From positions 689,538-753,537 of the forward strand of contig JAAOMT010000128.1 in NCBI GenBank assembly GCA_016748015.1: a stretch of DNA of 64,000 nucleotides. The letters are read 5' to 3'. Both the position numbers and the translations under genes were made by a program. This document shows positions 12,601 through 25,883 of the stretch, in pieces. The notes under the pieces are model-generated. The model ran no database searches, was not told the DNA's origin, and was given only the letters and a program-made list of their open reading frames with translations. This DNA is from Geosiphon pyriformis (taxonomy: Eukaryota; Glomeromycota; Glomeromycetes; Archaeosporales; Geosiphonaceae). Position 1 is the stretch's first letter, and the number at the start of each line of letters is the position of its first letter.

Positions 12601-14303
12601 ATTTTCTGGTGGGCATGGTTAAGATTTTTCTGTGCAATGAGCTATCTCTGTCAAATAGATTGCCTAATGCTTTCTGTAGTCCTAGTAATTTTCCTGTGTT
12701 CTCTATCTTGGAGAGTTCTTTGCATTTCAATTCAGTCTATTCTTTGAAGCATTTTGGTGTGGCTTTTGGTGATAGATTGTTTGACAAAAAGGGGCATATT
12801 ATGAGTTGGGCGACTTTTCGGCATTGGAAGAAACTGGGGCCAAGGGGTCCTGTTCTTCACTGGTTTATGGTTGTGTCTGATTTTTTTTGTGGCATTGGAG
12901 CCTCGCTGGCCGGTTCTGTGAAGTCTACTTGCCTTTCTGGAGTAAGCATTTTGGATTTTAAGGAGTTTTTTGTAGTTGTTAGTAAGTTGCATGAGGTTTG
13001 GTCTGACTTGTTTGAGGTTTTTACAGATGGCTCGTTAAAAAATTTGGGTAGTGCTGATGTTGCCAGTGGTGTGGTGGCCTTTTTTTCTGTTATTGATATG
13101 AGTATTGGCATTAGTGTTAATGGGCTGTTGTCTTCTACTATGGCCAAACTGCAAGCCATTGCTTTGTCTTTAGAGTGTGTTCCGTCTTCTTGTACAGTGA
13201 TCGTGCATGCTGACAGCCAAGTGGCTATTGATGTGTGCATTTCTGAAATGTCATTGTCCGTGCCTGATTTCCATTCCTCTTGTTGGTTGGAGAGATGCCA
13301 GATTTTTGATTTGGTTTATGAAAAGAATCTTTCTGTACATTGGGTTAAGGTCAAAGGGCATTCTGGAGTTGTTGGTAATGTTAGAGCTGATGCTGCTACT
13401 GGGGATGCTGTTTTTTTTCATTTATCTTTGCCTGTTGGTGTCCAGAAGTGCTTTTTAGTTGCTAAGAATACACCAGTCTCTAGTAATACTTGTTATTTTG
13501 TTCGGAATTTGTATAAATCTGTTTGCTGTGCATGGTGGGAGACAGGACCTGGCCGTGATGTGATTTTTGATGTGCTGATTGAGGCCGTGGATTGGGATGT
13601 TACTGTTAGGGTGTGGCATCCCGATTCACATATGTTTATTGGTTTTACTAGTCAGAGGTCTTCTTGTCTTTGCATGTATCTGATGAAGGCTGTGCACCAA
13701 TGGCTTTCTGTGGCGGTTAGGAAATGTTTGTATGATAAACTGTACCCTGGTGTGCTGTGCTTATTGTGTCATAAGATGGAGTTACTAGACCATGTTTTCA
13801 CGTGTTCTTATAATGTAGAGGTTTGCAAGGAGGTTCTGGTCACAGCGTATTCAGACTGGCTATCTGTGGTCAGTCCTCATGGCTTGTCATTCTTTGCTGT
13901 TTTGCAATCTCTTGGTTGGTGTTCTTTGGATGTTGGTTTGTATTCAGTTCTGTGTAAAGAGTTTGTGCTGAGGGAGTGGTGTAAAGAGGCAGTGGAAATT
14001 TTGGATAGTAAGAAGGAGGCTGTTAGCACTGTGGTTGGTTTTGTTGGGTGTTTGGTTGAGCTACATCACTCTAAAGCCTGGTTGGCGAGATTGGCATTTA
14101 GGGTGAGAATAGAGAAGACTGGTCTGGTTGGGGATGATGGTTTGTTTTCTGGTTTGTCTTGTTGCTTGGGTTCTTTGTTGCCTGATAAAGTGGTAAGGAT
14201 GCTTGGCGTTGCTGGCTCTTTTGCTGTTAATTTTGGCCATCACAGGTCTTACATTTTTTTCTCTGGTCTGAATGGTAGTCCTAGTGTTGATATAGGTGTG
14301 TAG
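9612..14303 (+). pseudogene. LINE ORF2: endonuclease-RT-RNase H, with stops
   Basis: One frame of about 1,563 codons starts at ATG 9,612 and ends at TAG 14,301-14,303. In-frame stops lie at 9,762, 10,164, 10,899, 11,292, 11,598, 11,772 and 11,961; the last 780 codons are open. An APE-type endonuclease lies at about 9,620-10,300 (GDFN, then DYIFVS). Reverse transcriptase motif A is DMQKAYDSV near 11,567, motif B lies around 11,750 and motif C is AFVDDTIW near 11,910, with both catalytic aspartates kept. RNase H lies at 13,020-13,410 (TDGS, HADSQ, KGHSG). Its expected catalytic Glu in MAEL is Lys (MAKL) here, a G-to-A change. A CxxC-x7-H-x3-C zinc finger follows near 13,755-13,805. Confidence 0.88.
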
Positions 14304-14435
14304 TGTTGTCTTGTCTGGCCTGAGTGGCTAGCCACATATAGTAAGTGCGTAAACTGTGTTTAGTTTGAGCCTCTTAGTTTGGTTCTATGTACTAGATAGC
14401 AGTTGGACTTCACTCGTTAAACGTATTAATAAAAA

Positions 14436-15080
14436 AAAATATATTTATATATTTTAAATCTGTATTTAAAATAATATTACATTTTATAATCAATTTTTTA
14501 ATTTTATTTAAGCTTAATTTAGATGTAAATATAAATTTAAGAATCATAAAAAAATAATAGTCATAAAGTTTTATTAAATTAAAACTTAATTTTATTAAAA
14601 ACACAAAAATTAAAATTTTTTATGCAAAAAAAAAAAAATTGATTGTTATTTTTAAAATTAAAATCAGATTGTTTAATTGAATTTTTTAATAAATATAAGT
14701 ATTTTATAATATTATATTATTTAATAAATTAATTTTTTTTAATTTTATTATAACAAAATTAAAATTATAAATAAAATTATTGGCTAATATTTTGTAATTT
14801 AATATTATTAACTTTTAATATAATTTGATAGTTTTAGTTAATTTAAAAATTTTTAATTTAAATTTTTTGTATAAAAAACATAAATTTAATAATTTTATAA
14901 TTTTTAATACTTAATATTTAACTTTTTTTGTGCTTAAGCAAACTTATTTTCATATTTATTAACTTTTTAATAAATTATTTAACTTTTGATAAGTTTTTAA
15001 TTTTACATATTTTTTATTAAACAAATTTTTAATAGCATAATTTTAACACTTATTCTTTATAACAAGTTAATTTAACAATA

Positions 15081-15111
<31 letters not shown>

Positions 15112-17066
15112 CAAAACAAAACAAAACAAAACAAAACAAAACAAAACAAAACAAAACAAAACAAAACAAAACAAAACAAACCAAAACAAAACAAAACAAA
15201 ACAAAACAAAACAAAACAAAATAAATAATAATAATAATAATAAAATTAGTGTTTTAATTATAATTAAAAACCATTAATCTAATATAATAATATTTAATAA
15301 TTATATTTTAGACTTTTGAAATTTATAAGCAGTTTTAAGTTAATAAATTATTAATAAAATTATTAAATTAATTACAAGTTTTTTGTTAATATAATTAAAT
15401 AATATATTTATAAAGTAAAAATTATTTTTAAGTTTAAAAGTTTAATTTATTAAAATTCTTAAATTTTTTTTTAGTATTTTTTAGTATTTTTAGTATTTTT
15501 GGAATTTCTGGTATTCTTGTAATTATTAAATTATTTTGTTAATGCTATTATTTAATTGGTAAATTTTAATATTATTTAATTTTGCTATTTTATATTCAAA
15601 TAATATTAGTTTTTTTAATATAATATTTTTTATGTTTTTAATATTTAATTTACTATTAGTATTATTATAAAAACTATCTATTTTATTGTTTTAAAATCCA
15701 AATTTCTTAGAAAAATTATTAGACTTAAAAATTTTTATATTTATATTATTAATAGAAAAATTTAATAATAATATTTTAATATTAAATTTTTTAATCTTTT
15801 TGTTTAATTATGTTTAATAATATTTTTTTTTAGCACCAAAGCAAATTTTTTTTTACTTTTTTCTTTAATTATGATTATAACAAAAATGCTTATTGTGTTA
15901 ATAAAAATGTATTAAAAGAAATAGTTTATAAAAAATTAAATAAGAAAAAAACAATCGAAATATTTTTTTTGTGGTTTAAAGATCAATAAAAAAAAAGAGT
16001 TTTTTATTTTATTTTTAAACAATAATAATAATTAAAAATTTTTGTTATTGGTTTGTTATTAAATATTTTAAACTTTTTGCAATAATTGTAAAAAATGTTT
16101 TTAATGTGTTTTTTAAATAAAATTTTGATTAAAAAAAACTTTTAAATTTGTATTATATAAAAAAAAATTCTCATAAAATATTTTGTTTAAATGGTTTTTT
16201 TGCTTTATTTTAATTATAAATATAATATTTACAAAATTAAAAAACATAAAATTTTGAATTAATAATAATTTTTAAAATTCGAAATTATTGATTTTAAAAT
16301 TAAAATTGACATAAATCAAATAGATATATTAATTAAATAATTATTTTAAAAATTAGTTTTAAATATAAAAATTAATTATTAAATAATTGTAATTAACTAA
16401 ATATTTATTTTTTTAATAAACAATTATAATCTAAATAATTGTAAAAATTATTATTTTTTTATTAAAAATATTATTATTAACTATTTTTTTGCAGATTTCT
16501 TTTTTTATCATTATTTAAATTAATTAATTTTTATTTTTAATGTTATTTATATTAATAAGTTTTTTTTAATAATATTAAGTTGTTAACATTGAACTATTAT
16601 TTATTCTATAATTAATAAATAACTTCATTTATTAATTATAACACAATATCTTTGATTAATTAAAATAAGTTAAATAAAAAATATTGTTATTAATAGATAA
16701 TTAATATTAATTAAATAATAAATTGGAAATATGCTAATTAATCCGAGAATATACAACAAATAGTTAACACGTATATTATTGTAATTATTACAGTGATTTT
16801 CAAATTTTGTCTTTTATTTTGTTTGATAGCAATAACCGTGAATAGTTTAATTAGAGACAAAAAGCAAAAATTTGGCCGGATTCATATTAATGTGTGTAAA
16901 AAATACAACAACGCGTACATTCTCAGAAAAAAACTTGTTTTGTCGACCAGTCGGGAAATTTTCGAGTTCGTGCGACCCTAATCCTTGTTTATATATTATC
17001 AGATAGACAAGCTCAGCGGGCTTTCTTTTCATATTATAATATATACCAAATCTGTTCGATTAACAA
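14436..17066. repeat. AT-rich spacer; composition boundary near 16.7 kb
   Basis: Positions 14,436-16,700 are AT-rich noncoding sequence with many T and A runs and no coding frame I can support. From about 16,720 the composition rises to that of the gene island and the sequence becomes the 5' flank of the MAP kinase gene. Two overlapping 60-codon frames at 16,793-17,032, one on each strand, show no family resemblance and are not called. Confidence 0.55.
15081..15241. repeat. (AAAAC)n microsatellite followed by (AAT)n
   Basis: About 140 bases of near-perfect AAAAC units, with a single A-to-C interruption at about 15,181, run directly into an AAT/TAA repeat ending near 15,241. It is not a telomeric repeat. 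It could be an expanded A-rich element tail, but no element body abuts it clearly. Confidence 0.9.
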
Positions 17067-18882
<1,816 letters not shown>

Positions 18883-19026
18883 AATATTTTTTTATAATTT
18901 TTTTCTTCACTTAATTCCATTTTGCTTATTTATTTTGGTATGGAAAATTTCGATTTCTTCTATAAAGACGCCAGTTTTATTTAAAATAAATTAATCAAAA
19001 AATTTCATGAGAATTTCATTCTAATC

Positions 19027-22000
19027 ATGGGATCAGACATAATCAAAAAAACAGAAGGTAAAATATCGCGTTTGGCAAATTAAATTCAAAAGTCTCTGAA
19101 AATTACAGCTTTTTATGCAGAAGAATGTTCTATCCCTTCAAATATTCTTGTGCTTTTCAAAACTTCCGAGAGCAGCATGTCTGTTTTTTTCAGTCTTCTT
19201 TGATCAAGGTTTTCGTTAATTCTGAAGGAGGGTTACAATATGAATATTTTGTTGCAAATCGTGAAGAAACTAGTAAAAACACGTGTTGTTGGCTCACCCA
19301 AGGAACGTCGATTGTCAACCCCACCCAAGGTAAAAAAAAAGAATGCAATTTTCGGAATCAGTAAGGGGCACTCGTTTGAATTAACTCAAGATTAAACAGC
19401 GTCGAAATTTTTTTTGTCTCCTTCGACCTTACGTCATCTTTTTTAAATTTCTTTCCAAGCCTACCTCTACCCTAACATCACTGCCTTATCAGTCGTAACA
19501 GATTATTCTTTTGGAATGTAATATATTCTTGATCAATATTTTTCAAATTATTGAATATAAAAAACCAAATTAATTATGGCAAACTGAAATTTTATTGTTT
19601 TTGACTCCCTTTACTTTAGCCTTGCTCCTTTTGTATTATTGTGCAACTCTAGCGAAACAGAGTTTCAATTGTATCGCCTGGGTGAATTCGCTAAATCATG
19701 GGAGATCAAATTCACAAAAAATGAAGTAGAAATGGGCATGTTCTGTGGTAAGATTGCAGGAAAAGTTAAATGTTGATACAGAATTTTCCGCTATATTTTG
19801 ATTAACCTGCCAGATGTTGTGTCGTGTGATGAATTTTAGCCGCCACAATTCTGAATGGTCCTTCAGTCGTGTTTGTTTTTCAAGAACCCGTTGATCCCTC
19901 AAGCGCAGATCTCATTTTTAGTGATGCCAACACCGTCATCATCCTATGGCGGCCAATTTTAGAAAACAACGCGGTGATTACTAAAGTTTCTCTCTTTGCC
20001 AACCTCGTATATGGAGTTATTGTGGATGATCATCAAGACTACATTGAAAATATTACTTCAAATCCTGCCACCTCTGAAATTTTATCGAGCAAATTGATTG
20101 TACATTGTCCTTTGAATGAATCTTCTGTCAAATTCATTAATTTTAATAGTGAGGTGGAAATGGCATTTGATGAGACGAAAAACTTTAAAGGGATACCTGG
20201 GACCTACGCAAGAAATGCGACATGTATTTTACCAGTTAGTTCTACTTATACTGAAGGTCCCAGAACAATCTTGGTAGGGACGTTGCAGCAACAGATTATT
20301 TGTTTAAAATCAAGTCCTGTTGGGGATTTTTCTGATGGGATTTCAAAAGGTGATTGGGCCACACCAGTATGGTGTATTGATATACCAGGAAAGCCAATAT
20401 GGCTGTAAGTTGAGACAGCTGAAATTCAACATTCTTAGCTCGAAAGATTTACTGTGATATCGTCTAACTCTATATAGTGAAGAAATTTATCCTCATGAAG
20501 ATTGTGTTGGATGTAATACTGTGTTGACCGTACAACTTGAAGATGGCGCACACGTCTTGATCAATATTGAAAATGGGAGCATCCTCGAAGGTTTTTCAAA
20601 TTGTGAATTTTTTAATTATTAATAAGTTGATACATTTTAATTCCTTCTAGGGTTCTCTAACGAATATATATGTGCACACGGTGATTTTTTAAATTCTGGA
20701 TATGATCAAGTATTAACGCTACCAATTTTGAGTCTTGATAATACAACTACTTGGCAGATACATGATCTGAACTCTCGAAAAGCTCAGATTACGCCCGGGA
20801 CATTTCCAGAATTGTTAGGTTCTTGATGCTCACTCTGTAACAAATGTATTTATAGCGTTTTTAATCAGTAACCAATACTTGAACCTAATCCATGTTACTA
20901 GGGACTGCAGAGAGCAATGGTCCTTATCTAAACTCAGTATTAGAATCTTTGAAGTTAAGAGTGGTCGATGAACAGGCGAGGATCAAAAAGATGAAAGACA
21001 TAGTAAGGAAATGTCTATGTCTAAAAATTTTCTATAATTTAAAACTTAAATACTTTGGTTTTAACAAATTAAGGGTTATTTAGATTAAACAAAAGTATAA
21101 TACCCTAATACAATGCGAGGAGTTTCTACAATCACTTTCCGATTCCTTCACCATTGACTATAGGCAATTTCTCATACCATCCCACCAAAAAAACATCCGG
21201 AGAAATCATTTATTGCAACAGAAGTCACACATCAAATTGCTACCACTTTTACCCCCAATCCAAGGTCGTAATTGTGAATCTTCTGGTAATGGGAAAACGG
21301 CTCCCTTAAATGAAAATAATGAATCGGATCAAGCTGAAAAACAATATGTGGCAATATTTTCAGCAAGAGCATGCTTTGGAGGGACAAAGTTAGGAGATCA
21401 AATATTGCTTGAATCAGTTATCAAGAACGTTAGCAGGTATGATATTGAATGGCTTTTAAATTAAAAAATTTTACTTATTCATACTCACTATAATTCAAAT
21501 GTATTAAAGCACCGACGTATATGATGTCCATTTGACTCCATATCTCAAAGGTCTAAATCCTTCAATCACTGCAATATCAAGGTCGCGATCCACATGTGTG
21601 GAGATTATCCCATCCTCGGCTGGAAAAATCATCCTCACAGCAATCGTTGATTTGCCTATGGATACTGTCGTTGATTGTTCCGACTTTGGGGCATTCGTAT
21701 GTTTTTCTATAACCAAACCGCCTTTGAATTTCGATGTGGGTAATGATCCATTGATGATGGTGAACGAATGTAATGCAGAATGGAGGATGGTGTGCATAGA
21801 TAATTTCCGTTCAGCGAACACAGTAGATCATGGTAATTTATTTCATAATTTACATTTGCAATTTGAATTTTATTGACAAATGAGCCAATCTGATTTCCAT
21901 GAAAAAATCTTGTTTTAACCTTGGGATTGGGTAAAACAAGATCACAAACTTTTGTTTCCGTCAATGGTTGATATTAATTTGTTTGCGGTGAGCCAAACTT

Positions 22001-22679
22001 CAGGAACCACAACTTTGTCGAATAAGCACACGAGTTTGTCCATTATACCCTATTTATTGGAGCAGTTTCTTGGAGCTTGGGAATTTCCGGTTAAGGTCAT
22101 GGATAAAGGATTTTTCTTTGCCATTTTCTCTTGATATTTACTATAAATTTTCTTTCATTTAAATTAGGAATATAGTATAACTGTGCCAATTGATTCAAAT
22201 GAGCGACCTCCTCGAACATTGAGCTACCAGGGAAATGATGAATCGTACGTCATAGTTCTATATCCGATATTAGAAAGCCCTGACGCTCCAAACAGCACAA
22301 ATATTACAGCTCAACAAAGAATTCAAATCTATGGCAAAAATGATCGCACGGTGTTGGGGATAGTACGAACTTTGGGGCGAAATTTGCCAAATGATATCCT
22401 TTTTAATTCTTTTGAATCATTCTCAGTATGGAGAAGCTTTAATTCTGATCTTCAAATTCAAAATCCATTTTTAACTCAATAATGCTTTTGATTTATGTAC
22501 AGCGCATGATAATATCAATGGCTCCCGCGCTAAGTATTATCAATCCGAGTGAACTTGAAAAAATATTAATAAATTTTAAGAGCGCCATTCAGTTTCATAA
22601 CCAACCCAGCAAAGGTGAAAAAATACTTCAAAGACGTGAATTTTGCCTCAAATTGGCAAGATTCATAAACACGAGATAG
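19027..22679 (+). CDS. FAAP100: FAAP100/FANCB-like Fanconi core protein
   Basis: Thirteen exons modelled: 19027-19057, 19121-19329, 19460-19517, 19620-19747, 19840-20404, 20478-20590, 20651-20818, 20902-21002, 21084-21436, 21510-21832, 21941-22095, 22168-22425, 22503-22679, about 879 residues (human FAAP100 881, FANCB 859 from memory). The N-terminal half is beta-rich, propeller-like. A short coiled coil follows (about 20,920-21,130), then a beta-sandwich-like C-terminal half. Local matches to FAAP100 include a (V/F)xxxEGGL strand, an ILVGTLxxxIICL strand, a DQILLESVIKN strand and the KMKDI coil; similarity to FANCB is also visible (LNGP; the DFLNSGYDQVL strand). In animals FANCB, FAAP100 and FANCL form the catalytic module of the Fanconi core that ubiquitinates FANCD2-FANCI. 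Exons 1-2 need one extra base at a T7 run (19,184-19,190). Assignment rests on remembered alignment, and the 5' end is least certain. Confidence 0.55.
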
Positions 22680-22756
22680 ATTAATTACCAAATGATTAAA
22701 ATAAATCTAGCTAGTATTATAGAGAAATCTATTTTATAGCCACTTTTCCAAAGAAT
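22680..22756. other. Convergent 3' spacer, FAAP100-like / HIS7
   Basis: Only 77 bases separate the stop codons of two convergent genes, so their 3' UTRs probably overlap or are very short. AT-rich; no separate terminator can be defined by eye. Confidence 0.6.
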
Positions 22757-24539
22757 TCAATCAGACTCTCTAATTAAAACACCCTTTCGACTTAAATAAT
22801 TTTTTACGCTTTGGATGGGTACTTCACGTCGATGAAATATACCTGCAGCTAAAGCCGCTTCAACACTGGTCTCTTCAAACACCTGAAAAAAGTGTTCTTC
22901 ATTTCCAGCGCCACTTGAAGCGATAACAGGTATTCGTATTGCATCTTTAACATCACGAATAAGCTCCAATTCATAACCAGAATTTGTTCCATCCTTGTCT
23001 ATACAATTCAACAAAATTTCACCGGCTCCCATTGCTTCACATGCCGTTACCAATTGATGAACGTCAATATCACGCCCTTCGCGACCTCCTTTCACTGTGC
23101 ACTGATACCAACAATAAGCTTCTCCCGTGGGACCAAGTGTTGAAATTTTAACACAATGGTGTTGCGTATCTGAAGGGGATGAAACATATACGCGTTTGGG
23201 ATCTACAGATATTACGACCGCTTGAGATCCGTATTTTTCAGCAATCCTTTCAATAGCCGTATCTCCTGTGCACCTTTTTCCGTTCGCCAGATACTTTTCC
23301 ACAGCATAAACAGCATCACTACCAATGGAGACTTTGTCAGCGCCGGAACGAAAATATTCACCAGCTACATCAAGAGCAGAATGAAATTTGCCGTCTGGAT
23401 CAGTGATATCACGAATTCCTCCACCAATTGTCAACGGTACAAATACGGTTTCCGATGTAAGTCTTAGAATTTCAAGCATTGGCAAATCGGCAAGTGGACA
23501 ATTACGAAAACTTGTAATGTTTAAAAAAACAATTTCATCTGCTCCTTCGGCGAAATATCGAGTGGCCAGCTCTACAGGTTTTCCAAGATTACGTATTTGC
23601 CCAGCTTCCAAATTTTTTATGATTCCGTTCTTATTTTCGGCAACGATATTACGTTCGCGCACATCATACTGATCACCCTTTGTGACCACAAGATCCCCTT
23701 GATCATTTGTACGAACATCCAAGCATGCTATTATTCGTTTAGTAAAACGATCTTTACTCAACATGACAGGATTTTTGTAGATAGTTTCCCCCGTTACTCG
23801 CATTAATTTATTTGGTTCCAAAAAAGCTCGCAAAATTCTAAGACCTGCGTAGCCACTCTTTTCTGGGTGAAATTGCGTGCAAAAAACGTTATCCTTTTGT
23901 ACTACACTCACAAATCTTTCAGTGCCATATTGAGTAGTAGCCAGAGTCCATTCTCGGATTTTCTCGGTATAAGGTACTGCGTATGAGTGCAAAAAATAAT
24001 ACACCGAGTCAGATTTAATGCCAAAACTGAGAGATTCGTCAGCAGCTTTTTGATTCTCTATGATAGTTTCCTTCATCGGAAAAACCTCATTCCAACCCAT
24101 GTGCGGAACAGATTTATTTTCATCTTTTTCATTAAAACGTCGTATAATCCCCGGAATTACACTTAATCCGGATACTCCAGGCGATTCCTCTGAGCCTTCG
24201 AATAATAATTGCAACCCAACACAAATACCCATAAACGGTTTTCCCGAGCCAATATATTGTTTGAGTGGTTCGACGTACTTTTTTGACACCAAAGATTGCA
24301 TGGCATTCCCAAACGCGCCTACTCCAGGGAAGATCAGTTTCTATGTTTCAGGGGCAGTCAAAGCAAGAAACACTCAAACTTCACAAAATTACAGTGTATA
24401 AAGTGATTTTACTCACATCAGCAATTAAAACGTCAGATGGTTGGTTCACCCACTTTATTTCATAGCCTAAAAGATTCACGGCGTTGACCAAACTCCTAAC
24501 GTTGCCTGCTCCATAATCTAAAAGATATAAACCTCCCAT
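22757..24539 (-). CDS. HIS7: Imidazole glycerol phosphate synthase (HisH-HisF)
   Basis: Two exons, 24417-24539 and 22757-24340, give 568 residues; yeast His7 is about 552. The N-terminal glutamine amidotransferase domain has the nucleophile Cys81 in GICVGLQLLF and the partner His in FHPEKSG. The C-terminal cyclase barrel begins at RIIACLDVR and keeps phosphate-binding GGGIRD, CIDKDGTNSG and SSGAG. The fused enzyme takes ammonia from glutamine, channels it through the barrel, and converts PRFAR to imidazole glycerol phosphate and AICAR, the fifth step of histidine synthesis and a link to purine synthesis. I chose the ATG at 24,539 because upstream codons in frame lack an ATG and the family starts just before the conserved DYGAGN segment. 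It faces the release-factor gene across a 379-base promoter region. Confidence 0.96.
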
Positions 24540-24918
24540 TTCCAATTTTTCTTGTTTTAAATTACGTTGATCCACTATCTCAGATTTAATGTTTAAAATC
24601 TCAGCCAATTAAAACAGTTTGTCATATACTGTAACATAAAATATATGCAAAAATAAAAAATCAAAATTTTGTATAATATTTAAAATATGATTTTTCTATG
24701 TAAGCATAATACAAATTTTTATGTTTTTTTAGGAAAATTTCATTGTTCATTGCAAAAACATTTATTCAAAAGTTTTGATTTAGGCTTGAACCAAAAAATG
24801 CTTTTAAAAGGTTTAAACTATTTATTATTAAAATAATTTCCCAGTTGCGTTTTAATCACGCACGTAGAGCTTATATAATCTCCAAACAAATAATTACAAA
24901 CCTTGATTACTATTTTCA
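24540..24918. promoter_or_regulatory. Divergent promoter region, HIS7 / MTRFR-like
   Basis: A 379-base AT-rich interval between two start codons pointing away from each other, so it must hold promoters and 5' UTRs for both genes. I did not find a clear Gcn4-type TGACTC site that would tie HIS7 to general amino-acid control. Confidence 0.5.
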
Positions 24919-25725
24919 ATGATCAAAATAATTCCATGGAACCAAAATTTAAGAGGCTTTAAACCCTTTTTGACACATCAGCGAAATTCTTCAATATTTT
25001 ATAAATGGCATAATCATCTTAGCTTCTTTGTAAAATCATTGTCTTCGAAATTATCGCCATCATCAATTGACAACATTCAATCTGGAGAACATCTTTCAAA
25101 AAAATTACAATCCGACAAGATTCCAATTGAAAGTGATTCCGAACCAGCCACGTCCTCAAAAAAGAAAAATGGCTCGAAAGCAGATAAAAAATCTCGTGTT
25201 CAAATTGTTCTAAATGAGTCTGATCTAGCAGAAAGTTTTATTAGAGGAACTGGACCTGGTGGACAGAAAATTAATAAAACCTCAATTTGTGTTGATCTAA
25301 AACATATACCGACAAATATTCGGGTTCGAGTAAGGGTCATATTTTTAAAATAACTCTATTCTCAATTTTCTTTGCTTACATGAGAATGTCTCTTAATGTA
25401 GTGTCAACAAACGCGATCACGCCAAGAAAACCGAGGTATCGCACGAAAACTAATGAAAGAGAAATTAGATCAATATTATAATGGCGATTTGAGTAAATCT
25501 GCAATGAAGAGAGAGAAAATTAAAAAGAGAGAGGCAAAGAGAAAAAGTAGATCAAAAGCCAAATATGGGGAAAAAGGGGTTAGAAAAACCAAGGATGTGA
25601 ATTTAGAGGCGAAAAATAACGCTACTTATAAAAATCAGAGCAATTTTCAACAAGATTTCAGTGACAGTGATGACGACAATAAAGAGGCTCTGGATGAAAA
25701 AGCAAATCTACTTCCTCATAATTAA
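24919..25725 (+). CDS. Mitochondrial GGQ release factor, MTRFR/Pth4-like
   Basis: Two exons, 24919-25329 and 25402-25725, give 244 residues. A basic, hydroxylated N-terminus of about 60 residues looks like a mitochondrial targeting sequence. The catalytic GGQ is at 114-116 within [13 protein letters not shown], followed by a conserved helix with CHQTR-like (CQQTRSRQ) and [15 protein letters not shown], then a long Lys/Arg tail. This architecture, lacking codon-recognition domains, matches human MTRFR (C12orf65) and yeast Pth4, which hydrolyse peptidyl-tRNA on stalled mitochondrial large subunits. The C-terminal 50 residues turn acidic and look poorly conserved. The ATG is the first in frame and precedes the predicted presequence. 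Confidence 0.88.
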
Positions 25726-25883
25726 AATTTCAGGCATTATTTATTTATTAGAGTACACTGTAATCTAATTATATCGTTTTAACCTGATGATAATATCACA
25801 TAAATATATCTACATTATCTAGGGACCAATTATCCTCTTGTAAAATTTGTTCTAATATACAATGTTCATCCCCTTTCTGGGCT
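25726..25883. other. Convergent 3' spacer
   Basis: 158 bases between the stop codons of the release-factor gene (+) and the DUF3684-type gene (-). Noncoding, AT-rich, nothing else seen. Confidence 0.5.

Larger units (their letters stand above)
7555..14435 (+). mobile_element. Nearly full-length LINE retrotransposon
   Basis: A two-ORF non-LTR retrotransposon of about 6.9 kb. It has a pyrimidine-rich 5' UTR (about 7,555-7,671), ORF1 (7,672-9,615), ORF2 (9,612-14,303), and a 3' UTR ending in an A-rich TTAATAAAAAAAAA tail near 14,435. Base composition is close to that of ordinary genes and jumps sharply from the AT-rich flanks on both sides. Both ORFs run in one frame from end to end, interrupted only by stop codons that single or double C-to-T or G-to-A changes explain. 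No target-site duplication was identified. The element is non-autonomous as it stands, but it is much younger than the relics around it. Confidence 0.9.

Noticed and set aside
15081-15241. Telomeric repeat
   Set aside because: AAAAC is not a telomere unit, and sequence continues normally on both sides.
16793-17032. Two overlapping 60-codon frames before the MAP kinase
   Set aside because: No family resemblance, no convincing splice signals, and they lie in the likely promoter/5' UTR.
22390-22425. ATATCCTTTTT in the FAAP100-like gene as a third U12 donor
   Set aside because: The segment reads NLPNDILFNSF, which fits the family as exon, the branch motif before the possible AC acceptor is weak, and an ordinary GTATGG donor with CAG-like acceptor keeps the frame.
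23222-24465. Plus-strand open frames across HIS7
   Set aside because: Antisense shadows of the strongly conserved HIS7 coding sequence.
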